14,889 nucleotides of DNA from Acidobacteriaceae bacterium. GTDB taxonomy: Bacteria; Acidobacteriota; Terriglobia; Terriglobales; Acidobacteriaceae. The notes beneath the pieces are model-generated. The model worked only from the letters and a program-made list of their open reading frames with translations. It was not told the DNA's origin and did not search any database. Below, one piece after another: positions 6,087 to 14,081 of this stretch; position 1 is the stretch's first letter; every line of letters begins with the position of its first letter. The translations under genes were made by a program, and so were the position numbers. The stretch covers positions 1 to 14,889 of the forward strand of contig WQYS01000019.1 of assembly GCA_009781125.1 (NCBI GenBank), written 5' to 3'.

Positions 6087-8768
6087 CTACCGATACTGCT
6101 GCACAAGGCTCATGAAGGTTCTGTTGATCTGGATGGTATCGTGCGGCAAGAGGACATATTGCCAAGGCTTCTCGCTGACACCGGATGCACGCTCACACCA
6201 CTGCACCGCCGCCTTTGCCTTCTTCTGAACTACAGAGTCGTCCACCTCGCTGGCGCGCTTAATCTCACAGAGAAAAAGTCCGCTTTTTGTTTCAACGATG
6301 AAGTCAGGATTGTAGTTGTCTTCATCGGCATAATGAATCTTCAGCAGGTCCTTCGGCGGCCTTAGCCATTTGATTACATCGCTGTCATCTTCGAGGATCG
6401 TTGCAAAGCGTCTCTCAGGATCAGACTCGAACTTAACTGCCTGATACAGGCACTTCGTGAATCCGCCGAAAACCATACTCCGAATGTAGAGTTTGTCTTC
6501 GACTGGCTGTCGGAAGTTTCTTGCGCCACTTCCGAGTTCAACCTCGGCGTTGCTGGAATCGAGCCGCTGGAATCCTCTCGCAACCGTGACCTCGTATTCC
6601 GTTACATTCTCGACGTAGTGCTGGTTCATCTGTGTATGAACTAGGCGGACAAGCTCGTTCTGGTGATATTGCAGAACGTTGCGAACATCATCCTCGTTCG
6701 ACAGATACGACTGGATATGGCGAACAAGCTGTCCCGCGAGTTTGTAGAGCAACTGTGCGTGGTCGTCGTAGCTGATGTCGTCCATATCGATCAGCCCACG
6801 GACGATGTAGTTCTCAAGGCGCGGTTCCTGCACTACGCCGTCGCCGCTGACAATGCGGAAACGCTGATTATCCGTGAGGCGCTGGATCAACAGGTCTTTG
6901 GCAACTGGCGGATAATGCACGCTGCTGCAATCCAGATCGAAGTCCTTGTAGCCAACCGTTACATCGCCGGACGGAACCACTGTAATAAGCGGAATGTCGA
7001 TGGTGTTCTCAACAAAGGCCGCAGTCGTCTTACCGACAATCTCCTGAACATCCACCTGCTCGGCGATTCCGGCCAGTTCTCCCTGTACCGGACGAATCTC
7101 TTCCATGACCTTAGCCGTCAGATTTTGCTGAACAGCCGGATCACATAGGTCGGCAGAGCGGCGAAGTCCCTCAAAATCACGGTGGATCACCTGAAGCGTA
7201 GCCTCAGCAACCTTGCGCTGCGACTCTGTTGTAAACAGCGGCGTCTGCGCCGGAGTAGGCGCGGCCACGGCTACCGCCTCTGTCGGCGGCGGAGCAATAC
7301 CCAGAATCGACTGAATAGTCGGAACAATCGTTACCGCCCGAGTCGGCCTATCGGGAATGTCGCGGCCAATCACAACGCCGGTGCGGATCACAGAATCTGG
7401 ATCGTTGGCGTGTTCCACAATCTCCTGGAACTTGTCATGCGACACAATCGTCAGCCGGTCTACGTCGGCCACTCCGGTACGCTTGCCATAGGGCAGGCGA
7501 AGGCCTCGTCCGATGGACTGCTCCACCAGCGTCTTCGAGTTCGCCGTGCGCAGCGGAACAATCGTGTAGAGGTTGGTTACGTCCCATCCCTCTTTCAGCA
7601 TATTTACGTGAATGACAATTTCGGTCGGATTCGCCGGGTCTTCCACACTGAGCAACTGTTGAACAGTCTCATCCTTCTCCTCGCCGCTCTGGTTGGAGTG
7701 GACCGTGATGACGTGGCCCTTGTAGCGGCCGCCAAAGAAGTCCTCAGCCTCGATCTTCCTCTGAAGCTCGTTGGCATGGCTCGTATCCTTGGCAACCACA
7801 AGCATGAAGGGTTTGACGAACGGCTTGCCGGAGTTCCGGGCGTAGATATCAAGCTGTACCTTGGTATGCTCGTGGATGCGGATGCCGTCCTGTAGCTTCA
7901 GGGTTTCCAGTCCGCCCTCATCGTAGTTCTCTGCGCGGAAGTTCTCGCGTGTGGCGACGGATGGTTCCTTCACAAAGCCATCGCGCAGAGCAGAAGCCAA
8001 CGGATAGCTGTAGATTACGTTTTTGAATCCCGAAGTCCGATTCCCGTTCTCCGTCTGTGGAGTGGCCGTAAGCTCCAGTCCAAGAATTGGCCTCAGCTCG
8101 TTGATGGCTCGCATTCCGGCCTTGCCGCGATAGCGGTGAGACTCATCCATCAACAGAACCAGATCGTCCAGCTTCGACAGATACTCGAAGTAGCTCTCGC
8201 CGATGTATTCCTGAAGCCGCTTGATACGCGGCTCCTTGTCGCCGCGAACCTCGGCATTGATCTTCGAGATATTGAAGATGTTGATATGGACGCCATCCTC
8301 GCCGAACAGACCCGCTGAACGGACGCCGCGTCCGCTCTCATAGTTGTCGCCGGTGATGATCTCCGGCGGAGTGATCGTAAAGTCCGACAACCCTTGAAAG
8401 ACGTACTTCGCCGTTCCGGGCGAGAAGTCCGTAATCAACTTGTTGTAGATCGTCAGATTCGGAGCCAGAACCATAAAGTGCCGAACTCCCCACGCCTGAT
8501 TCAGATAAGCAACAAACGCTCCCATCAGGCGAGTCTTGCCCACGCCGGTCGCCAACGCAAAGCACAGCGACGGAAAGTCGCGCTCGAAGTCCTCAATCCA
8601 GGGGAACTTGGAACGAATCGCCTCCAACGCCTGCGCTGTGTCCTGATCTTTGGTCAGCGGAAGCAGTTCGCAAACCTCGTCCAGCGCCTCCAGCGACTTG
8701 CGCTGCGGACCACGAAGACTCAGCCGGTGCGAGATAGTCCAAAGATGCTGCACGTTTTCTGTAATCAT
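6087..8768 (-). CDS. res: Type III restriction enzyme Res subunit (helicase-nuclease)
   Basis: An 893-residue restriction subunit. In type III systems Res joins Mod, uses ATP after recognising unmethylated sites, and cuts DNA about 25 bases away when two sites meet. The superfamily 2 motor is visible: Walker A ATGVGKT (73-79), DESH box (208-211) in place of DEAH, TATP (234-237), and a motif VI region EQSIGRGLRLPYGKR that follows LKEGWDVTN. A PD-(D/E)XK nuclease lies at the C-terminus: Pro821-Asp822, then Glu835 and Lys837 in CEIK. All catalytic positions appear intact, so the protein should be active. Its ATG overlaps the mod stop codon (ATGA, 8765-8768) and has a GGGAGG Shine-Dalgarno inside mod (8775-8780), showing translational coupling. 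A stand-alone helicase-nuclease is unlikely given the adjoining methyltransferase. Confidence 0.94.
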   Translation of the reverse strand: MITENVQHLWTISHRLSLRGPQRKSLEALDEVCELLPLTKDQDTAQALEAIRSKFPWIEDFERDFPSLCFALATGVGKTRLMGAFVAYLNQAWGVRHFMVLAPNLTIYNKLITDFSPGTAKYVFQGLSDFTITPPEIITGDNYESGRGVRSAGLFGEDGVHINIFNISKINAEVRGDKEPRIKRLQEYIGESYFEYLSKLDDLVLLMDESHRYRGKAGMRAINELRPILGLELTATPQTENGNRTSGFKNVIYSYPLASALRDGFVKEPSVATRENFRAENYDEGGLETLKLQDGIRIHEHTKVQLDIYARNSGKPFVKPFMLVVAKDTSHANELQRKIEAEDFFGGRYKGHVITVHSNQSGEEKDETVQQLLSVEDPANPTEIVIHVNMLKEGWDVTNLYTIVPLRTANSKTLVEQSIGRGLRLPYGKRTGVADVDRLTIVSHDKFQEIVEHANDPDSVIRTGVVIGRDIPDRPTRAVTIVPTIQSILGIAPPPTEAVAVAAPTPAQTPLFTTESQRKVAEATLQVIHRDFEGLRRSADLCDPAVQQNLTAKVMEEIRPVQGELAGIAEQVDVQEIVGKTTAAFVENTIDIPLITVVPSGDVTVGYKDFDLDCSSVHYPPVAKDLLIQRLTDNQRFRIVSGDGVVQEPRLENYIVRGLIDMDDISYDDHAQLLYKLAGQLVRHIQSYLSNEDDVRNVLQYHQNELVRLVHTQMNQHYVENVTEYEVTVARGFQRLDSSNAEVELGSGARNFRQPVEDKLYIRSMVFGGFTKCLYQAVKFESDPERRFATILEDDSDVIKWLRPPKDLLKIHYADEDNYNPDFIVETKSGLFLCEIKRASEVDDSVVQKKAKAAVQWCERASGVSEKPWQYVLLPHDTIQINRTFMSLVQQYR

Positions 8769-10474
8769 TCAGCGCCTCCCTGAGCGTTGCCGCTAAAGAG
8801 ACTCGGCATATCGTCTGGCCTGGTTCGTCGCTTTCGGGCCAGCTTCGGTTCGAGCGACGTCTCTCCGACAACCAGCACAGGCGCAGGCTCCGGAGCCTGC
8901 GGCAGATTGGCTATGTTCAGGCTGTAGTCGTCGTGGCCCCACTCGCACTTGTGCAGCACGGCCTGGGGAATCTTCTTCAGGGTCAGATTCGGAAAGCTAC
9001 TCACTTTACCGCGAAACGCCGCGCAGCAAACCAGCAGCGTATGTTTCTTGCCCACCTGTTCGCTCAACGCCGCCAGATACTCGCGCGTCAGCGTCTGGGT
9101 GGTGACGTAGATGAAGTCGCTCTCCGTGGAGCGGCCCTGCTGCCAGTAAACCGTCTCGCTGGGCGCGTAGGTGAAGCCCATCAGCTTGCACATAGCCTCG
9201 GTCAGCATGGTGGCGTTGTACTGCTTGCTGATAATGAGGTTGCCGAAGCTGTCCTCCTCCAGCAGAGAAGGAGCAAGATGGTAGTAGCGGAAGCCGCCGC
9301 CGCCCTTCCAGTTGACGGCTTTGGTGATGCCGCCTTCATCCTCTCCGTCGATGACCTTCTTCATGCGCGGAATGATGTGCGTGTGGCAATGTCCGCCAAG
9401 CTCAACCATGATCCAGCGGCGGCCCATCTTCTGTGCGACTGCGCCGGTGGTGCCGGAACCTGCGAAGGAATCAAGAATAAGATCGTTACGGGCAGTAGCA
9501 ATTTCAAGAATTCTGCCAAGAAGTTTTTCTGGTTTGGGAGTCTGAAACACTTCATCGGTATTAGCTGCATATTGAAGGATTTCTTTCTTGGCCTCTTGAG
9601 TATTTCCGACTTCTCCTTGTAACCAAATTGTTTGCGGTACAACGCCTTCTTGCACCTCAGACAAGAATCTCTTTAAGCGCGGCATATTCATGCCATCCTT
9701 GCCCCACCAAATCCTGTTATCAACGTCGAGTTCTACGAAATTTTCAGGAGAAACTGCCCAATAGCGTCCTTTGGGAGGGCCTTCAATCACGTTACCAGTA
9801 GGACTAGTTACCGAATATAAGCCTCTACTATACGAATTTCGTGCTGTTAATTGGTCGGAAATCCATGGACCACGTGGATCATTATCGCCGTTTTTATAGC
9901 GATCATCTTGTGCAGACGTTCGTGGCTGGAGGTTTCTTGACCATTTTGATATGTCACGCGCTATAACTAAAAGATGGTCGTGGCTCACAGAAAAATGTCT
10001 TGCGCTACTTTTTGGTGCAAAGTTTTTCTGCCAAATCACAGTAGTCACAAAGTTCTGCCTGCCAAATACTTCATCGCATAAAACCTTCAGATAATGGGCC
10101 TCGTTGTCATCAATGGTGATCCATAGTGAGCCGTCGTTAGCAAGTAATCGACGAATCAGTTCAAGCCGATCCCGCATCAGCGAAAGCCAGATGGAATGCT
10201 CAATGCCGTCGTCGTAGTGCGTGAAAGCAGAGCCGGTATTATAGGGCGGATCGATAAAGACGCACTTCACCTTGCCGGAGAACTCCTGTTCGAGCGTCTT
10301 GAGCGCGAGCAGGTTGTCGCCGAAGATCAGCCGGTTGTCGAAAATGTCATTGCTGGTCACACGCTGCCGAGCGTGATAGCTCTTTTCCGTATCCTCCAAC
10401 AGAATACGTGGTTCCAGCTTGGGCCGGTTCTCCTTGCCAATCCACGTAAGTTCAAGTTTGTTTTTACTGTTCAT
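8765..10474 (-). CDS. mod: Type III restriction-modification DNA methyltransferase Mod
   Basis: A 569-residue site-specific DNA methyltransferase that recognises the target and methylates adenine (N6) on one strand, protecting it from Res. The catalytic motif IV DPPYNTGS (75-82) comes before the S-adenosylmethionine motif DSFAGSGTTG (335-344), the beta-class order usual for type III Mod proteins, and the region between them holds the target recognition domain. That central part (residues about 132-331, bases about 9487-10081) is clearly AT-richer than the ends: hand-counted lines give about 38-45% GC against 55-62% on either side, which suggests exchange by recombination. A basic tail (KLARKRRTRP) is near the C-terminus. 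The ATG at 10474 lacks a strong Shine-Dalgarno. The stop overlaps the res start. The recognition sequence cannot be predicted. Confidence 0.94.
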   Translation of the reverse strand: MNSKNKLELTWIGKENRPKLEPRILLEDTEKSYHARQRVTSNDIFDNRLIFGDNLLALKTLEQEFSGKVKCVFIDPPYNTGSAFTHYDDGIEHSIWLSLMRDRLELIRRLLANDGSLWITIDDNEAHYLKVLCDEVFGRQNFVTTVIWQKNFAPKSSARHFSVSHDHLLVIARDISKWSRNLQPRTSAQDDRYKNGDNDPRGPWISDQLTARNSYSRGLYSVTSPTGNVIEGPPKGRYWAVSPENFVELDVDNRIWWGKDGMNMPRLKRFLSEVQEGVVPQTIWLQGEVGNTQEAKKEILQYAANTDEVFQTPKPEKLLGRILEIATARNDLILDSFAGSGTTGAVAQKMGRRWIMVELGGHCHTHIIPRMKKVIDGEDEGGITKAVNWKGGGGFRYYHLAPSLLEEDSFGNLIISKQYNATMLTEAMCKLMGFTYAPSETVYWQQGRSTESDFIYVTTQTLTREYLAALSEQVGKKHTLLVCCAAFRGKVSSFPNLTLKKIPQAVLHKCEWGHDDYSLNIANLPQAPEPAPVLVVGETSLEPKLARKRRTRPDDMPSLFSGNAQGGAE

Positions 10475-10572
10475 TCAAAGCTCGTCCGAGTGGTCTTTTC
10501 ACAAAGAATCTCTCTTTATCTACCTGATCGAAGGTGATCTATGCGGCAACCGCGACACACTGCACCCACTGC

Positions 10573-10782
10573 TTACAGTCTGCTATACGGGTAAATTTTA
10601 TTGATACTGGCGTGAAAATACTTACCCTTGGAATCAGCGCTCATCATGCCTTCGTAAACACCTTGTGGTACCCCTGAATACTGGTAAACACCACCGTGGC
10701 TAAATTCAATCTCAAGGGTTTGGCTATCGGCGTCATAGCCAACACTGGATATGTTGCTCGAACTAACTGGAATTCGTTCCAT
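10573..10782 (-). CDS. KTSC-domain small protein
   Basis: A 69-residue protein made up almost wholly of a KTSC domain. Typical features are the start Pro-Val-Ser-Ser-Ser-Asn-Ile, the GYD turn (15-18 region), the LEIEFSHGGVYQYSGVP strand pair, and the lysine-serine segment ADSKGKYFH followed by an Ile and YPYSRL at the end. The domain is found alone or fused to lysyl-tRNA synthetase-like and other proteins; its role is thought to involve nucleic acid binding but is not settled. The ATG has AAAGGA 11 bases upstream (10794-10799). It lies 30 bases after the HerA stop and 98 bases before mod, so it probably belongs to the HerA transcript. Whether it takes part in defence is unknown. Confidence 0.85.
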   Translation of the reverse strand: MERIPVSSSNISSVGYDADSQTLEIEFSHGGVYQYSGVPQGVYEGMMSADSKGKYFHASINKIYPYSRL

Positions 10783-10812
10783 CGTCTGATCGTTCCTTTC
10801 ACTTGGTGATAA

Positions 10813-12723
10813 CTAGGATTTCGTTACAATGTTTGCATTACCTGCTCGTGGATTTTGCTTACGCCATGCTTCGACGACACCTCTATAGTTCTCTGAAATG
10901 ATGGGTTCTGTCCATCCACCGCCCCTGACTCTCTTTCCACTGGCTCCCATCGGCACAACAACCATGGGATCGCCGCTATCTGGCCGTCGCTCCTCGGCAG
11001 GTCGGTCAATAATGGCACGAACCGGCATATTCACTGCTTCACCTACAATCAAAGCTTCACCTGTACGAAGAATGGGTAGCGCCGAGAACAGTCCCTTTAA
11101 ATTATCCGAGGCGCATTTGCTAACTTGAGATTGATCAGACTCATTCGTTAGCCGAAGCGCAACGGTCGATCCGCATTGTGCAAGGATCGTGCTGTCAATT
11201 TCGGAGGGACGTTGACTGACCAACATGAGGCCAACGCCGTACTTTCGCCCTTCTTTTGCAATACGTCGCGTTGCGGCGGCTGCACGGTATTTGACCTGAG
11301 AACCAGCAGGCTGAGTTCCAAGATAACTATGTGCCTCTTCTAGCACGATCAGTAATGGTCTTTCACGGCTACCCTCTGGTTTCAAGCGACCCCAGAAAAG
11401 AGCGTCATAAAGAATACGCAATACTGCTCCTATCAGGTCATCTAGGATCGTGGGAGGGATACCGGACAAGTCAAACACAGAAATGGGAGTATCAGCACCA
11501 ATCCATGCAGAAAACAGGGAATCCAGATCAGTCTTTGTTGTTCCATCTGTTGCAACGGACCATTCACCCGGTCGGAATAGGAACTGCAACCGTGGGTCGC
11601 GGAGCTTATTCTCCATAACGTCTAGGTGGGTCTTGGTGAGCTTGTTATGCTCTCCGAGATATATGGGATTATTTCCGCCCTTACTCTCCGGACAAAATTG
11701 AGGTGCTTCAAGGGTATCCGGATTTCCCAACATCTTCATCGGCGGTGTACCGCTCATCATGTAGGCACGGGTATTATCGGATTGGTTTTGGTTTGAACTA
11801 ACGGTGTGGGTTGCATTATGCAAGGAATAGAGGCCATGCCACAAACCAAAAACAGAGAAGGGTAGCGGTGTGTCAATAGTAATATCCTCTTTGTTTAGTT
11901 TGTGGGTGATTCCGCCAGGCTTTGATTGTTGTTTGTCGGCTAGAATTTTTTCATGAATGAAGGTCAGGGGTACACCAGATACACTTCCCATTGCGATAGA
12001 GATGAACTCTTCAGATGTCAACGCCCAGAACGGAACATGAAGCTCTTTCTCTCCAGAATTAATGTCGGCACCCACTCGAAATACTCTTGCGAGATTGCCA
12101 AATGCATTTGCATATTCGCCGTGGATATCAAATAATACGACGCGGGCAGATTTGAAGCGTGTTCGATCCGATATGACACTCAGAATATTTGCAACCGCCG
12201 TTGACTTTCCAGAGCCAGTGCTTCCGACAATTGCGGAGTGCCGACTGACAAGTTTGTTAATGTCAAGAAAAGCGCGTATCGACTCTGCACTTGAAACTCT
12301 TCCAATCGCTATATATTCATCTCCATTACCTGGCGCATATACGGTTTTGAGATCCGATTCAGTTGCCACATGAACCGGATCACCGATAGACGGATACTGG
12401 GAAATACCACGTTCAAAGGTGACACCCCTGCGCCCCTCACCGACAAGTTCAACCCTGAGCCAACGATTGCCGAGTTGTGGTGCAAGTTCTGGTGGTCCGG
12501 GTGCAGCTCCTGCGCCAACCTGCGAGATAATCCCGAATAGATCAAAATAGCCAGAGGGAATGCGTACAAATCCGCCGACCTGGCCCACACGATATGCCTC
12601 ACCGTTAACAAACAATAGACCGCTTGGGGTGTTCTCGGACAGTTTTACACTAATACTGGAGCCGTTTACATCCTCTACTGTTCCAAGGCGTGATGGATCA
12701 GAGTTGGGTGTTTGGTTGTACAT
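10813..12723 (-). CDS. herA: HerA-type ATPase of a SIR2-HerA defence system
   Basis: A 636-residue hexameric-type DNA translocase ATPase of the HerA/DUF87 family. An N-terminal HAS-barrel-like region (about residues 10-75) precedes the motor. Walker A is GSTGSGKST (167-175), Walker B is LLIVLEEAH (457-465) with Glu462-Glu463, and SQRPSEID (503-510) resembles the usual sensor/arginine region. A long variable insert (about 260-390) separates Walker A and B. I chose ATG 12723 because an AAGGAG Shine-Dalgarno (12729-12734) lies 5 bases upstream; an upstream start at 12780 would extend further into the sir2 gene without such a signal. The first 26 bases overlap the end of sir2. With SIR2 as partner it should form the known SIR2-HerA complex that depletes NAD upon phage attack. 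Function by family and partner is strong; activity here is not shown. Confidence 0.92.
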   Translation of the reverse strand: MYNQTPNSDPSRLGTVEDVNGSSISVKLSENTPSGLLFVNGEAYRVGQVGGFVRIPSGYFDLFGIISQVGAGAAPGPPELAPQLGNRWLRVELVGEGRRGVTFERGISQYPSIGDPVHVATESDLKTVYAPGNGDEYIAIGRVSSAESIRAFLDINKLVSRHSAIVGSTGSGKSTAVANILSVISDRTRFKSARVVLFDIHGEYANAFGNLARVFRVGADINSGEKELHVPFWALTSEEFISIAMGSVSGVPLTFIHEKILADKQQSKPGGITHKLNKEDITIDTPLPFSVFGLWHGLYSLHNATHTVSSNQNQSDNTRAYMMSGTPPMKMLGNPDTLEAPQFCPESKGGNNPIYLGEHNKLTKTHLDVMENKLRDPRLQFLFRPGEWSVATDGTTKTDLDSLFSAWIGADTPISVFDLSGIPPTILDDLIGAVLRILYDALFWGRLKPEGSRERPLLIVLEEAHSYLGTQPAGSQVKYRAAAATRRIAKEGRKYGVGLMLVSQRPSEIDSTILAQCGSTVALRLTNESDQSQVSKCASDNLKGLFSALPILRTGEALIVGEAVNMPVRAIIDRPAEERRPDSGDPMVVVPMGASGKRVRGGGWTEPIISENYRGVVEAWRKQNPRAGNANIVTKS

Positions 12724-12734
12724 TGTCGCTCCTT
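12698..12734 (-). promoter_or_regulatory. sir2/herA overlap with internal ribosome binding site
   Basis: The herA ATG (12721-12723) and its AAGGAG Shine-Dalgarno (12729-12734) lie within the last part of the sir2 reading frame, which stops at 12698. Ribosomes finishing sir2 can reinitiate on herA, so the two proteins are probably made in a fixed ratio, as expected for subunits of one complex. Confidence 0.75.
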
Positions 12735-14077
12735 GTTCCGCATAGCTGTTCCAGAAACAACCCGAAGTAATGGAAATCACCTAGACGACAACGTAATTGA
12801 TTCACATAGGTTCCGGTGGTTGTGACAGACTCTTCATACAGCCACGGCATATTTTCTATAGGGCTATTTGAAAGGGGACGATACAGCCCAGCGCGAGTTC
12901 CTACAACGGCTCCGTCGTGGGCAAGAACGGTCAGGTTGGCTTGTTTTTCGGCATACCGAACAGCCCTTTGGTGATCAGCCAAGTTCGAATACATCAATGC
13001 GAAGCATTGAGCATTGCGATTAGCGCGTAATCCGTCAAGCAGCACTTCGTTGAGATGATCATCAAGAAACGAGTAGCCACAAATAACCAGTCTGGGCGCA
13101 TCTTCTTCTCGTCCCAATCCACCCGAGACTTTGACAAGGCTTCCATGAAAGAACTCTTTCAACCGATCCAGCATGGCCAAGTAGGGCATCCGGCGACTCT
13201 GATCATATTTCAAGTGCGAAGGAAAGATCATCACCTTGCCTTCTTTCGCTTCTCCTGCTACCCGAACTACTCGTGTAACTTGGGCAGCATCAATTACCTC
13301 TTCACGCTTCTCCCAATTTATTGACCCATGAAGCTTCCAGAGTCTGATCCAACGGGCCGGAATTGCATCATGTTCGATAGAAGACAAATCAAACCAGGGT
13401 TCGCGTGATCCAACAAATCCGTCAAAATGCGGTAGCGGATGCTGCTCGAATGCTTGTTCAAACAGCAAATCGTAATTAGGTGTAAAAATTTCAACCGGAA
13501 ATGTTCGGTATACACCGCCTACCCAAGACGCAAATTGATTGTAGGAACAACGATAGGCAGGAAGGTTCTTCTTCATCTGCTCAGTAATCAAGGAACAGAT
13601 TTTCTCGTCAAGAGTAGTCAATGCCGCTTTGGACATTCCCAAGAATTCTGCATTTCCTTTTCTGTTCGCTAAGGCACGGAGTTCCGTCAATATATCCTCT
13701 ACGGTGGGTTCCTTATCGCCGTCAGCCTGACATTCTTTACACCATAAATCCCATTGATTTTTATATTGTGTCGGTTCCGAAGTGTCCTTAGAAGCATTGT
13801 CGGCAGCAAGTAAACCTTGAGCAACTTGCTTGGTCAACTCAATGACGGCAGGTATTAAGGTGATGCTCTTGACTCCGTCGACATCATAGATTCCGAGCGG
13901 ACAGCCTGCACCGAGGAAGCAGCCTATACGTTGCTTATCATCCTGAAGAACAAGGCGCAGATTCTGAACCTGCTGTACTGCATCATGAATAGGTTCCAGC
14001 AAAGAGGGCGTAAAACCAGATATCACTGTTGAGTCTGTGCGAACAGTAGTAGTCCTACCAATAGAATTCGTAGCCAC
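12698..14077 (-). CDS. sir2: SIR2-domain NAD-hydrolase-type defence protein
   Basis: A 459-residue protein with a SIR2-like Rossmann domain of the anti-phage type (compare ThsA, SIR2-HerA), which hydrolyses NAD when triggered and stops growth of infected cells. From the GTG start, the NAD-binding loop is GCFLGAGCP (52-60), the FTPNYD block gives Asn201 and Asp203, WKLHGSINW gives the likely catalytic His250, and GYSFLDDHLN (334-343) closes the fold. The GTG at 14077 is preferred because GAGGAGG (14087-14093) sits 9 bases upstream, inside the preceding gene. An ATG at 14101 would add 8 residues and overlap that gene by 20 bases. Sample lines are only about 37-47% GC, lower than the host block, suggesting transfer. 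Its end overlaps herA by 26 bases. Confidence 0.9.
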   Translation of the reverse strand: MATNSIGRTTTVRTDSTVISGFTPSLLEPIHDAVQQVQNLRLVLQDDKQRIGCFLGAGCPLGIYDVDGVKSITLIPAVIELTKQVAQGLLAADNASKDTSEPTQYKNQWDLWCKECQADGDKEPTVEDILTELRALANRKGNAEFLGMSKAALTTLDEKICSLITEQMKKNLPAYRCSYNQFASWVGGVYRTFPVEIFTPNYDLLFEQAFEQHPLPHFDGFVGSREPWFDLSSIEHDAIPARWIRLWKLHGSINWEKREEVIDAAQVTRVVRVAGEAKEGKVMIFPSHLKYDQSRRMPYLAMLDRLKEFFHGSLVKVSGGLGREEDAPRLVICGYSFLDDHLNEVLLDGLRANRNAQCFALMYSNLADHQRAVRYAEKQANLTVLAHDGAVVGTRAGLYRPLSNSPIENMPWLYEESVTTTGTYVNQLRCRLGDFHYFGLFLEQLCGTRSDNVQPNTQL

Positions 14078-14081
14078 GATA

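Noticed and set aside
8933..9622. 229-codon plus-strand open frame opposite mod
   Set aside because: Antisense shadow of mod, which carries intact methyltransferase motifs.
6087..10474. Phase-variable simple repeats in mod or res, as seen in some type III systems
   Set aside because: I found no long run of mono-, di-, tetra- or pentanucleotide repeats in either gene or before the mod start.
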